From IMG/VR virus record IMGVR_UViG_3300013285_000035, positions 1 to 36,375 of that record: DNA of 36,375 bases; one strand, written 5' to 3'. Below are positions 1 through 9,511 of the stretch, piece after piece. The stretch is from a virus. The notes under the pieces were generated by a model. The model saw nothing but the letters and a program-made list of their open reading frames with translations. It did not search any database and was not told the DNA's origin. The translations under genes were made by a program, and so were the position numbers. Each line of letters opens with the position of its first letter. Within the stretch, counting starts at the first letter, position 1.

Positions 1-2260
1 CATTGTATGATACATCACCGTCGTATGCTTTGCTCAATGTAATAACTGGTGTGGTGCCAGGCTTTATTTCACTAAAGTTGGCAACAAAAATCTGATTACG
101 GATCGCTATGTTTGAATCGTTGGCGAATATGATTCTCGCGCCGTCAAACAAATCGTTCAGATTGCCGTCCGGAAAGTAAGCAGTGATTCCAGCTACCTGA
201 GTTAATGCATCAGTTGCAGTAAAGTCCATATAGTCAACCGGTGCCTTGCCTACGGCTCCTGAATTAAACAACTTGATGTTAGCGTAGTATTCGATGATTG
301 GGCGCTTCGCCCGGGCAGTGTTGCCGGATAGTGCAGCCTTGACCATTGGACTATTATCATTATTAGCCAGAACAGTGTTCAGAGTGTCTACGTGGAACCA
401 GCGATTACTACGACTCCATGCATTTTTACTGATGCTATTGCGATTGATAGTAATGTAGTCGCTATCCGCAGGCACAAATAATGCGTTACCATATGCATCA
501 GTGTCATATGATACATTATCAAACGGAGCAAAGAATCCCTGACCAAATGGTTCGGGTACTAATTGTTCGCTTACCGGGAGTAATGCAATACTAGTTCCTA
601 CCCCTTCAACATAATATTGATCGGAGGTGTAGTTAGCTGGTGCTACATTACCATTGAACTTTACTTTTAATCCATTCGTAAACTTAACACCGTTCGGGCT
701 AGTGTATGTCTTCTTACCTATAATGTCACTGATATTAATTGCAGCAACGCTAGGTGAATCAATTAACTTAATGATACCAAATTGTCCCGGGTTAGTGCCG
801 TCTTGGTAGTACAACACATCTAAGTTAGCAGTGATGATAGGTACTAATAATATTTCTCCGTGTGCATTACGAACAAACGTTCTAGTAACATATTGCTTAC
901 CATATTGTGCTGTGATACGTTGATCGTTAGGGATGATACCATCTTCATATACGGTAACCACCGGGTCTAGCTCGTCACCTACGTATTTTAGTTTGTAAAA
1001 ATTATCATTGATTGAGGTCAGGCCACCTTCTTCTAGCCCACCTGAATTAATAGTAGCATATAGCTTACCATTCGGATTAACCGTAGCAGTTGGCAATACT
1101 AACTCAGGGTCTGACAAGATAGTAGCAATAGTGAATTCAGTACCACTCAGTACTCTACTCACATAATATACTTGATTGTCTACGAGGTTACCAAATGTAA
1201 TACCAGTGAAGGTTACTACATCATTTACTGCAAAGGATGCAGTAGAGGTGCAGTTGATAACGTTGTCAGTAATGCCGGTCACTAGTGTGGTAACCGGTGT
1301 TACTCTATCTGGATTATCTGCGTCAAACCCAAACTCACCGTACAAATCTCCAAGATATGCTTGGGTGCCGGCTTGAGCGCCATAGAATAAAATCCTCTTA
1401 CCATCTAAGCTAGACACCCCGTCTACATCCATGAGTTCACTCATTCGTTTACCATGAATATCTGAGATGGATAATGTCGTTACTAAATCAACTGGATTAT
1501 TACCTGGATAATTGTTATTATCTTGTGCGTTCGCTAATGGCACGTTAAACGTAAGAGTTCCGGTGCTCAATCCATTAACGTCCACTCCGTAGACTTGACG
1601 GGTGCTGATATTAGTACGCAGGTTGCCGTAACCGGTAATACCCGGTTCAGTTTGAATATACAGCGGTGAAGTCTGACTCAATACAAACGTATATGAACCG
1701 CCACGAACTAACGTTATAGTAGGATTACTAACGTCAAATTTATATAAGTCTGACGTAATATTATATACCACGTTGTTAGACAACATATTGAATACACCAC
1801 TACGATACATTACTGAATTAGTGATGTTGACTGGTTCCGGGCCCTGCGGTAACCAGTAGTACTGGCTATAATTGATTAGCTTATCTAGGTCGGCGAAACT
1901 ATCCCACGAATAAAATTCATTAGAGAATAACTTAGTATGATTATCCGTGGCCGCACCTTCAAGATGCAATGCGTCAATCAATTCAGGGTACGTAATAGCA
2001 TCAATTGCAACTTGAGTGTCTTTTTTCTTAAAAACAACAGCAGGCTCCAGTTGATAATCTTTTCTAACCTTAGAAGGTTCAGCTACATACCCGGCAGTCG
2101 CGTTAACACCGTAGCCAAACTTGCTACCAATGTAACCTTGAATTCTACTAAAATTCGGAGGCTGCACTAACTGATCTAGGGTAGCAGATAAGAACTGGTT
2201 GTTTATATCTGTCTTGAAAATTTCCGGTAAAAAATCAATTGTTCTAACTCTTGTTGCCAT
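1..2260 (-). CDS. Large tail/baseplate-associated structural protein, 3'-partial (runs off left edge)
   Basis: An open frame of 753 codons with no stop reads leftward from ATG at 2260 to the window edge, so the C-terminus is missing. It lies 14 bp after the gp6 stop, with AGG about 9 nt before the ATG, and is probably co-transcribed with gp6. The N-terminus contains LPEIFKTDINNQFLSATLDQ followed by an IQGYIGSKFGYG-like stretch and YQLEP. I associate this style of opening with large virion structural proteins of cyanophage-type T4 relatives, from memory and without a search. The rest is rich in Val, Thr, Asn and Gly with short beta-strand patterns, as expected of a fibrous or wedge protein. 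T4 has gene 7 next after gene 6, but I see no T4 gp7 similarity, so the name is left open. No catalytic motif was seen. Confidence 0.75.
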   Translation of the reverse strand, partial: MATRVRTIDFLPEIFKTDINNQFLSATLDQLVQPPNFSRIQGYIGSKFGYGVNATAGYVAEPSKVRKDYQLEPAVVFKKKDTQVAIDAITYPELIDALHLEGAATDNHTKLFSNEFYSWDSFADLDKLINYSQYYWLPQGPEPVNITNSVMYRSGVFNMLSNNVVYNITSDLYKFDVSNPTITLVRGGSYTFVLSQTSPLYIQTEPGITGYGNLRTNISTRQVYGVDVNGLSTGTLTFNVPLANAQDNNNYPGNNPVDLVTTLSISDIHGKRMSELMDVDGVSSLDGKRILFYGAQAGTQAYLGDLYGEFGFDADNPDRVTPVTTLVTGITDNVINCTSTASFAVNDVVTFTGITFGNLVDNQVYYVSRVLSGTEFTIATILSDPELVLPTATVNPNGKLYATINSGGLEEGGLTSINDNFYKLKYVGDELDPVVTVYEDGIIPNDQRITAQYGKQYVTRTFVRNAHGEILLVPIITANLDVLYYQDGTNPGQFGIIKLIDSPSVAAINISDIIGKKTYTSPNGVKFTNGLKVKFNGNVAPANYTSDQYYVEGVGTSIALLPVSEQLVPEPFGQGFFAPFDNVSYDTDAYGNALFVPADSDYITINRNSISKNAWSRSNRWFHVDTLNTVLANNDNSPMVKAALSGNTARAKRPIIEYYANIKLFNSGAVGKAPVDYMDFTATDALTQVAGITAYFPDGNLNDLFDGARIIFANDSNIAIRNQIFVANFSEIKPGTTPVITLSKAYDGDVSYN

Positions 2261-2274
2261 TCTGTTTTACCTAG

Positions 2275-5200
2275 TTAATATGTTTGTAGTTCGGCCGGGG
2301 TCAATGCGCTGATAACCATGATATCAGTGGCTTGCGCTGCATTAACAAAAATCTCATATGGTGCGCTGCGAATCTCATACAGGTCACCGAATGTTAGTGA
2401 AGGATCATTGGGTACCAGTACCACTGAGTTTACTAGATCACCAATCTTAGAATGCAAGTATGCACTTAGTTCAGTAAAGTAAAAAGTATCACCAAAGCTC
2501 CAGTTGTCGATACTGAAATATGTATTCATCTCACTCAATACTGCACTGCGAATTTCACTATCACTCGCAGTAGTGCCACCAGATTTTATAACCTTGATAG
2601 TGGCACGTAACTGAGGTGCAGCTTTGTTTCCAAACAATGGTTTGAATTTTACGCTGTTTAGAATAACGCTGTCTGTTAACATTTTATAATTATTGATTTC
2701 ACTATATGCTATATTTAACTCATTGATAGTCGGGCTTGTAGGTTCCGTCAACTTGTTAGAAGTATCTTTAATCCAATTTTGATATTGAGTATAGTAAGCC
2801 TGTGTCACTACGTATAAGTCAATGATATTGGTCGTAGCTGGGTCAATACGAGTCGTATTGCTTGAATTGTGTCTGTACTGGAACGCTAATCCCTGTCTGC
2901 CTGTCTTAGCTACATAGTTACTAATCTGAACTAGATTGATAATATTACGAGTGGTCGCATCATTCACTGCTTGATAGAATGAGTTTTCTTTTGTCGCATA
3001 GTAAATTTGACCGGACGCATATTCATATCGTACTAAAGAAATTTCTGCCTTAGTAGCGTATGCGTAATTAATATTCTTGTTAGCTGCCATTTGATATCTA
3101 GTCAATAAGTTAATATCAGTAATACGCTCAAAGAAAACAAAGTGAGAGATATTTTTTGCACCAGTTTTATAACCAGTTAGATCATAAAAAAAGTCAGGAT
3201 CTTTTACGACACCGGCCACATTAGGATCAGTGCTAGCAACTTCTACACTATAATCATCTACGTATCCATCGCTCTCAACTAGTTGGCCAACAACACTGAG
3301 TCTAGAATCATTAGCGAACGGATAGTTACTATCCGGTTGACTGTTCAGTTTTAGCACATTAACGAAGTCTTGAAGTAGTTTACCAGTAGCAGGGTCATAT
3401 ATCACACTATTCTTATCGAAAGTAAAACGAACATTAGCTACACTGCCAAAGTAATATGCTAATGCTTTGTATGTCACCATGTAACGGTTGCTGCCTAAAC
3501 TAGTGAACTTGACAAAATAGTTGGTTGCATCGAATGCGTCAACTACCCAGCGAGTTTGATTGGATAATAACGTATTGTTATATGTCAACGTGAAACTTTG
3601 ATTAAGCGTGATCTGGGTAATGCAATTTTGAATAATATCTGCTGGTAATAGATTAGTAAACGAAGGTAGAATCATAGACAATACTACTCCATTTGGAATA
3701 GGATTATTGAGCACCACCGGGCCGAAGCCATTACCTAAGTTACCTTGACCATTATTGCTGCCATCACCAGTTACACTAGCGACACTAGTCCAGATGAATG
3801 TACTATCTGCTGGAGTAGGTAGACCCTCGATCAATCTATTAGATTGGTCAAAGTAGTAGCCACTCGGAGCAGTGAATCGTAACAATGCACCTTCGGTAAG
3901 ATATCTTACGTTGCCGGTACTGTACACCCCAATTGGCACTGGATCTAATCTGTTTAGAAAATAACCAGTAGACTCTAATGAGTTAAATGATGATTGGTGC
4001 CAAGTTACGGTACCATCACTCGTAGAGTTGTTAACATCATATCGTTTATAGTATTGGGTATAGTACTGAAATGACCTGTGGTTATTCAATTCGCTGTTCA
4101 AAGTCTCGGTTAAAAATGCCACTACGTCATTGGTAGTGTTCGCCGTGAAAGTAGTATAACCATCACTACTATCTAAGTAGATGCCGCCATCGTCGCTGAA
4201 ATTATTCGTACTAGAATATTTTGCACTTGGGTCTAATAAGTCAAAGTTACGGCTTACCCCAACACTACTACGGTTAAGTGCTTTACTCTTAACAATAGAT
4301 CCGTATAGCGTATACGGAAAGTTATTATAATCTTCTCCGTTAACCATTCTGTTTTGACTGTAAAATCGTTGCGGTGCACGTTGCTTAATATTTTGTAATG
4401 ACTCACGAGCCTGAGCGTTCGATACGGGTAACGTCAACTCCATACTTATCGTAAGAGTTTCTACTCTGCCCACGCGGCTTATATAGTTAATATTAACAGT
4501 AGTACCTTGAAGTTCACCTGGGTTAATCGTATATGTGAGTGCGTTACCTGCACGAGCATATGCAGTGAAGTTTCCAATTGGAATCTCCCCAAAAACGCCG
4601 TCACCGAAGGTGTAACTCACTTGATCGTTAAAGCGTGAGGTGACACTATAGATTTTTTTATTAGTACTAGCTACCTGTGCGATATTGTTAGCATAGATAC
4701 TTTCTACCTGCAACCATTGCGCAATAGTACCGGTAGTAGAATCAATATTGTATAACCAAGTATCAGTATTGTTAATACCCTGAATATTGATATCAATTAC
4801 TTGACTGCTAATCTGTTCAATTAGATTGAAATTATAGTTCCTTAGTGAACCTTGCTTGAAGTACATGAAGAACCCGGTGTTAGGGCTTCCGTAACCTAAT
4901 CTATCATTACGATAGACCATATTAAATTTGCCGTTCGGGCCAGGTGGCAGTTCATACAAGCTATCAGAGTTCAAGCTAGTTACACTAACACATTCAAAGT
5001 CCATTGCGACTCCATCAACTGTTGCATTAAAGGGTGCTGTCGCAGTAACTCCAGTGGGAATGCTAATACTGTACTCATCTGTCTTAATATCTAGTATAGT
5101 GTTCGAATTACCAGGGCGGCCAACACGCTGGGTGTCGATCAAGCACGCATTAACTATACTATTGAATTGCTCTTGCCAGTTTGGATTGGCCGGGTCATTC

Positions 5201-5631
5201 CATAATATGGTTATATTGTTGAGACTCAACCCATTAATATCTTTAACTTGCTCTGTTGTTTGGATTGATGTCAGTTTTAGGTGACCTTGGCCGGCATTGT
5301 TGCGCTTTGGGTTATAACCAACTAAATTAGCTAGCTTGATGACGCTATCTCTACGCTCTGCGGTGTCAATAAAGTTTTCACGAGTATTCAGGTCATCTCG
5401 GAAACTGAGTGCTTGACCCATGAAAGCCATCACGTCCAGCAACGCAACATATTCACTAGATTCTACATAGTCATTAAATGTTTCAGGATAGTTTTTACGT
5501 AGGTAATCTACGAACGTCTTCCGAAGGGTTTCGTAATCGTAGCTTTGGAAATCAGCTTGCTTGTAGGTTTTGTAGATTGTTTTCCAATCGTTAACCCCAA
5601 AAATACTTGACTGTCGTGAACTTGTGGCCAT
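2275..5631 (-). CDS. gp6: Baseplate wedge protein gp6
   Basis: gp6 forms the inner ring of the T4-type baseplate, linking wedges around the hub; it belongs to the baseplate J-like family. The first 120 residues are diagnostic: a start with IFGVNDWKTIYKTYKQADFQ, then a DYLRKNYPETFNDY stretch, an ALLDVMAFMGQALSFRDDLN stretch and a NLVGYNPKRNNAGQG stretch. Around residues 400-430 a RAPQRFYSQNRMVNGEDY segment matches the usual core. At 1118 aa it is far longer than T4 gp6 (660 aa); much of the extra length is a middle region (roughly residues 470-800) rich in Ser, Thr, Asn and Tyr, perhaps surface-exposed domains. A GATAAATA late promoter lies 20 nt before the ATG and the leader carries AGAG. gp25 lies immediately upstream and a large structural gene immediately downstream, the usual wedge context. 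Confidence 0.93.
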   Translation of the reverse strand: MATSSRQSSIFGVNDWKTIYKTYKQADFQSYDYETLRKTFVDYLRKNYPETFNDYVESSEYVALLDVMAFMGQALSFRDDLNTRENFIDTAERRDSVIKLANLVGYNPKRNNAGQGHLKLTSIQTTEQVKDINGLSLNNITILWNDPANPNWQEQFNSIVNACLIDTQRVGRPGNSNTILDIKTDEYSISIPTGVTATAPFNATVDGVAMDFECVSVTSLNSDSLYELPPGPNGKFNMVYRNDRLGYGSPNTGFFMYFKQGSLRNYNFNLIEQISSQVIDINIQGINNTDTWLYNIDSTTGTIAQWLQVESIYANNIAQVASTNKKIYSVTSRFNDQVSYTFGDGVFGEIPIGNFTAYARAGNALTYTINPGELQGTTVNINYISRVGRVETLTISMELTLPVSNAQARESLQNIKQRAPQRFYSQNRMVNGEDYNNFPYTLYGSIVKSKALNRSSVGVSRNFDLLDPSAKYSSTNNFSDDGGIYLDSSDGYTTFTANTTNDVVAFLTETLNSELNNHRSFQYYTQYYKRYDVNNSTSDGTVTWHQSSFNSLESTGYFLNRLDPVPIGVYSTGNVRYLTEGALLRFTAPSGYYFDQSNRLIEGLPTPADSTFIWTSVASVTGDGSNNGQGNLGNGFGPVVLNNPIPNGVVLSMILPSFTNLLPADIIQNCITQITLNQSFTLTYNNTLLSNQTRWVVDAFDATNYFVKFTSLGSNRYMVTYKALAYYFGSVANVRFTFDKNSVIYDPATGKLLQDFVNVLKLNSQPDSNYPFANDSRLSVVGQLVESDGYVDDYSVEVASTDPNVAGVVKDPDFFYDLTGYKTGAKNISHFVFFERITDINLLTRYQMAANKNINYAYATKAEISLVRYEYASGQIYYATKENSFYQAVNDATTRNIINLVQISNYVAKTGRQGLAFQYRHNSSNTTRIDPATTNIIDLYVVTQAYYTQYQNWIKDTSNKLTEPTSPTINELNIAYSEINNYKMLTDSVILNSVKFKPLFGNKAAPQLRATIKVIKSGGTTASDSEIRSAVLSEMNTYFSIDNWSFGDTFYFTELSAYLHSKIGDLVNSVVLVPNDPSLTFGDLYEIRSAPYEIFVNAAQATDIMVISALTPAELQTY

Positions 5632-5650
5632 AAGTTATTTCTCTTTAATG

Positions 5651-5658
5651 TATTTATC
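5651..5658 (-). promoter_or_regulatory. T4-type late promoter for gp6
   Basis: On the minus strand this reads GATAAATA, matching the T4 late consensus TATAAATA except at the first base. The expected start, about 10 nt past the motif centre, falls near 5645, leaving a leader of about 14 nt with AGAG ahead of the gp6 ATG. It lies in the 46-bp gap after gp25. Confidence 0.7.
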
Positions 5659-5677
5659 ATACAGAAAAGTGCCGGTT

Positions 5678-6130
5678 TTAACTACCGAACGCAGTATTAG
5701 TATTCGGGTCAAAAAAGATATTGATATTCAATGCGGTATTGAATGGTATCACTGCTAGCTCAAGCTCCATTAAGATACCGTTATCTTGATTAGAAACGGT
5801 AACTGTATTCAGATCGATCCTAGAATCCAGTGCGGCTACTCGCCGAATTTCAGTTGTCAGATCACGCTGTACGTCTATTGTGTTGGGCTCAAAAATAAAA
5901 CTCCAAAGAGTAGTACCATAACCGGGATTTCCAGGTTTCTGTCCTTGAGGAATATTTAATGCGTTGATAAAATCAGTAATAACTAGCTGTTCATCAGTAA
6001 GTTTGAAGGTCTTGCTTGCTTGGAACGGTTTAGCTAGTATACTAGAGCCACCGTCGGTTCCAGTTTGAATCTGTATAAAGTCCCTTACCTGATTGATAGT
6101 TTTAGTGCTAAAGCCGATGTATGACGCCAT
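5678..6130 (-). CDS. gp25: Baseplate wedge protein gp25
   Basis: gp25 is the small wedge/sheath-initiation protein of contractile tails (GPW/gp25 family). At 150 aa it is close to T4 gp25 (132 aa). Family-like features are the IFEPNTIDVQRDLTTEIRRV segment at about residues 80-100 (the EPN...E.R core), the preceding GTTLWSFIFEP, and a C-terminal strand pair ending in NINIFFDP. The ATG follows a good CAGGA ribosome site at about 9 nt. A CATAAATA late promoter overlaps the stop codon of the preceding hub gene. Order hub - gp25 - gp6 agrees with the T4 group. Confidence 0.9.
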   Translation of the reverse strand: MASYIGFSTKTINQVRDFIQIQTGTDGGSSILAKPFQASKTFKLTDEQLVITDFINALNIPQGQKPGNPGYGTTLWSFIFEPNTIDVQRDLTTEIRRVAALDSRIDLNTVTVSNQDNGILMELELAVIPFNTALNINIFFDPNTNTAFGS

Positions 6131-6147
6131 AATATATTCCTGTTCAG

Positions 6148-6155
6148 TATTTATG
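6148..6155 (-). promoter_or_regulatory. T4-type late promoter for gp25
   Basis: The minus strand reads CATAAATA, one base off the T4 late consensus. It overlaps the TAA stop of the gp5-like gene (6151-6153). The predicted start near 6142 leaves a short leader containing the gp25 ribosome site. Confidence 0.65.
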
Positions 6156-9100
6156 TTGCAGATTTAGATATGTCTTGCTGTATGGTTTCTATTTTTTTAA
6201 CATTAGTCTGCCATAATGTGTAGGCCGCGACAGATGCAGGATCGTCGGGTCCTTTTGTTTGCTTTAAGTCTAGGTATGCTTGATTTAATCCTCGTTGTAG
6301 ATCCTGCTGAGTTGACAAATCTGTTTTCAATGCGTCAGATGCTAGTATCTGTGCTGAAGTCGGTAGAGCAATTGCTCCTGCAGGAATAGTCCCGAACGGA
6401 ATTGCGGGAATCTTAGGATTGCCTAACAGTGCTTTAGCTTGCGCCATCATAGGGCCGAAGTCAAAGGTGTCTTTCGCTACTGTAGGTAACTTAACCTCCA
6501 CCGGTCCACCTGCACCAATCGAGTTAATCGAGCTACTCAATAACGCCATACTCTTAGCACCAAGACCAGATGATGCTAGTGCTTGTAGCCCACCTGCGCT
6601 TGCACTAAGTTTATCTTTTAATCCAGATAATGCATCAGTAACTCCACCCAGAGGTCCAGTAAGTGATCCGGTAATTTTACCCAGCTCGCCTGCTATTACG
6701 CCGGATCCGGGTATGTTTGGGATACCGGGTACACTAGGAAGACCGGGTATATCGATTGCACCAGACACTAGTTTTTTAGCAGCGTCAGTGCTATTAGATA
6801 GCGCAGTGTCTACTGAGCCAGTAGATAGACCACTTGTTAAGTCACTTGAAATCGATTTGGCAACTGGTCCTAGGTTGACTATATTTGAAATAGATGAGGC
6901 GCCACCGGGTAAGTTACCTAATCCACTAGTGTCAACACTAAATCCTTTTAGAGCAGTACCAAGAGCAGTAGTAGTAGCAGAGACTATAGCAGAAGGGTCA
7001 ATTATTCCAGTTGTAGCTGATTTTAACTTGTCACCTAAACTTCCCAATAAGGAAGCAGGTGATCCGCCTAAATTGAGACCTAACGCGCCAGTTAGTTTCT
7101 GACTCAGTGATGCGGCTGCAGCAAGTTTGTCCGGTGATGACTTATCTCCTGCACTATCCTCGGCCACTTGATCTTCATTACTCTTTGCTTTAAGTGCAGA
7201 CAAGTTGACGGGGGATCCAATTTTGCCCAATGATTTGAATGAGTCTGTTATTTTACCAAACGCTGCTGCCGCCGCCCCTTTAAGTTGATCTGCTACTGGT
7301 AGCCCACTTAGTGGGCCAGTAACCTTGTCTGCTATATTAGCTGCGAAGTTTCCACCTGATATTAGTCCTGCCACTGAACCTGACATAGCTGACAAGTTGC
7401 CCGGCAGTTTTAGGCCGCCCAGCGCTGCACCCAATGCTGTAGGATTGCTAATCGCTGATTTTGCAAAATCAAGAGTCTTATCTATACCGGCGGTAGCTGC
7501 ACTTAATACAAGTCCAGCCGTTTGCGTTGCACTTTCCGATCCGGTTATCATCCCCGTTGACTTCAGTGCTATTTCTCCTTGTTTTAGTAATGACACGGCG
7601 CCCGCCGCTTGGGCGCCCGGATTGCTGACAAGAGATGCGATACTAGTAACACCACCTAATCCCGTAAACATATTAGTGGGTATAGAATCTACCAATGACT
7701 TTCCGCTGGCAATGCCAGCGTTGGCAATAGTGTCTGCACCCGGCTTTAAGGTACCGCTAGCGACCATCTGACTAGGATTAGCTGCGTACTGACCAATAAC
7801 AGCTATCTTATCTCCGGCAACATCTACTATGCCGGCGCCAGCAGCTACTGCATCTTTAGCTAGACCAGTAGCTGCACTCACCCCTAGTTGAGAAACTAAT
7901 GCGCTGGTAGTTGCCTTATCTATCTGGCCAGATATAGCACTGACGTTTGGCACAGTTGCTGATATAGCGGGCGAGACTGCTACCGGCGGTGATGCCGGTG
8001 CGCTATTATTAACGGCCGTTAATGCCGATGAAGGCGCAGCAGGTAAGTTAGATGCAGCGCTTATATCTGTCTTGACGTTAACCCCTTGACCGGCTGCTGC
8101 CCATGGACTGTGTGCAGGGGCACGGCTTGTAATACTAGATAGTTTACCGGGTGCTGCTGCATAACCTTTTTTGCTGTCATACAGTGTATCAGTGTGTGCC
8201 ACTATCGACATTTGTTTCACATCTGCGGGCACTAGACTTGCAGTACCTGTGTTTAGATTAACCTTAGTACCATTGATGTAGGCAGTTCCACCACTCTTAA
8301 AACTACCATCACCGGCGCTAGTAAAGCTCATCCTACTACCCACTTTAACAGTAAGATCACCATTAACTTGTTGCTTGTACGCAGAGCCCACAAAGCTAGT
8401 AGTTTCTTTACTACTTTCCATTTTTATAGTTTCAGCATTAATATTGAAGTGTTTAGCTGCATGAATATTAACATCATTGTCGGCATGTAAATTTAGATCA
8501 CCCTGAGTTCTTATGTTAACGCTGTTAGTTGCGTACATATCAATCGTGCCTTCAGCTCCAAGTTCGATATAACTTTGACCGTTGGCATGAATGATGAACA
8601 ACGTTTGAATACTGTCGTTCATCATTATCATATGTCCACCTGCAGTTCTAAATCTAACCAGTTGATCTTTGCCCTTCATGTCTCCGTCATCCATAACAAG
8701 ACTGTGGCCACCCCTTCTACCGATCACTTTGAAGTTTTTGTCCGGAATTGCAGCATCCTTTACTGCGTCTGCAATAGTAGTATCATCATACCCGCCTTCA
8801 TATATAGGTCTTCCCGGAGTACTGATACCAAACACCCGACTTGGACTTTCACGCACACTAGTACTGCCTATAGTGCCTCGATCAGGGTCCCGAATAAGTC
8901 CCTGTTTGTTTAATATCGCAGCTTGGTAACTGTGTATAGGTCTCGGCTGACTAGTTAGTTGAGCATTATTATCTTGCTTTAGATTTGCGTTATTAATTTC
9001 TCCCACCGGTAATCTAGTAGCTCCACCGTAACTGTCAGCTTCGCCGGTTGTATTTGCGATAATACTATCGCTTGACCCAATGGCAGGAACCATATGCGTC

Positions 9101-9492
9101 ATGCCCTGGCCAGGGATGCATCCTATATAGTATCCAGCATCAGCTACACCATTTAAGAAAAGACACACTACCTCAGTGCCAAGATCAGGTGGAGTAGCCC
9201 AGAAACCATAACTATGCGGGTTCCCTACAAAGTCACCTGCTGCGGCCGGACTAGCAGTATTAGGAGTTGAACCAAAGAATGGACTCAAATAACTTACATA
9301 CTTCCAACCAGTCATGTCGTCTTCGTTGCCAGAATCAAGTCTTTTTATATAAACTCTAATTCGACCCGATCGAGTTGGATCTATGTTGTCTTTTACAATT
9401 CCTAAAACTGCACTAGGAATAATATTCGCACCACCCCTATCATCTTTGAAGTTTTTAAGGGTGCCGCGGACTTTTTGGATATCTTCACTCAT
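6151..9492 (-). CDS. gp5: Baseplate hub / spike protein, gp5-like, without a recognisable lysozyme domain
   Basis: The N-terminal 140 residues look like the gp5/VgrG OB-fold: AVLGIVKDNIDPTRSGRIRV, then GWKYVSYLSPFFG, WATPPDLGTEVVCLFLNG and GYYIGCIPGQG. Residues about 255-415 carry GRRGGHSLVMDDGD and then an alternating DLNLHADNDVNIHAAKHFNI pattern typical of the triple-stranded beta-helix spike of gp5C/VgrG. Residues about 470-1060 are low-complexity Ala/Gly/Ser/Pro-rich helical sequence, followed by a short charged helical C-terminus. T4 gp5 is 575 aa and has a lysozyme domain between the OB fold and the spike; I see none here, and the 1113-aa length comes from the C-terminal extension. Start ATG 9492 has an AAGAGA ribosome site. 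The gene sits between the 1044-aa structural protein and gp25. Confidence 0.8.
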   Translation of the reverse strand: MSEDIQKVRGTLKNFKDDRGGANIIPSAVLGIVKDNIDPTRSGRIRVYIKRLDSGNEDDMTGWKYVSYLSPFFGSTPNTASPAAAGDFVGNPHSYGFWATPPDLGTEVVCLFLNGVADAGYYIGCIPGQGMTHMVPAIGSSDSIIANTTGEADSYGGATRLPVGEINNANLKQDNNAQLTSQPRPIHSYQAAILNKQGLIRDPDRGTIGSTSVRESPSRVFGISTPGRPIYEGGYDDTTIADAVKDAAIPDKNFKVIGRRGGHSLVMDDGDMKGKDQLVRFRTAGGHMIMMNDSIQTLFIIHANGQSYIELGAEGTIDMYATNSVNIRTQGDLNLHADNDVNIHAAKHFNINAETIKMESSKETTSFVGSAYKQQVNGDLTVKVGSRMSFTSAGDGSFKSGGTAYINGTKVNLNTGTASLVPADVKQMSIVAHTDTLYDSKKGYAAAPGKLSSITSRAPAHSPWAAAGQGVNVKTDISAASNLPAAPSSALTAVNNSAPASPPVAVSPAISATVPNVSAISGQIDKATTSALVSQLGVSAATGLAKDAVAAGAGIVDVAGDKIAVIGQYAANPSQMVASGTLKPGADTIANAGIASGKSLVDSIPTNMFTGLGGVTSIASLVSNPGAQAAGAVSLLKQGEIALKSTGMITGSESATQTAGLVLSAATAGIDKTLDFAKSAISNPTALGAALGGLKLPGNLSAMSGSVAGLISGGNFAANIADKVTGPLSGLPVADQLKGAAAAAFGKITDSFKSLGKIGSPVNLSALKAKSNEDQVAEDSAGDKSSPDKLAAAASLSQKLTGALGLNLGGSPASLLGSLGDKLKSATTGIIDPSAIVSATTTALGTALKGFSVDTSGLGNLPGGASSISNIVNLGPVAKSISSDLTSGLSTGSVDTALSNSTDAAKKLVSGAIDIPGLPSVPGIPNIPGSGVIAGELGKITGSLTGPLGGVTDALSGLKDKLSASAGGLQALASSGLGAKSMALLSSSINSIGAGGPVEVKLPTVAKDTFDFGPMMAQAKALLGNPKIPAIPFGTIPAGAIALPTSAQILASDALKTDLSTQQDLQRGLNQAYLDLKQTKGPDDPASVAAYTLWQTNVKKIETIQQDISKSAT

Positions 9493-9511
9493 AATGGTCT
9501 CTTGTTAGTGG

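Noticed and set aside
6419-7771. Long plus-strand frames (227 and 148 aa) opposite the gp5-like gene
   Set aside because: They mirror the Ala/Gly/Ser-rich low-complexity part of the real gene, which leaves antisense frames open; no ribosome site or family resemblance.
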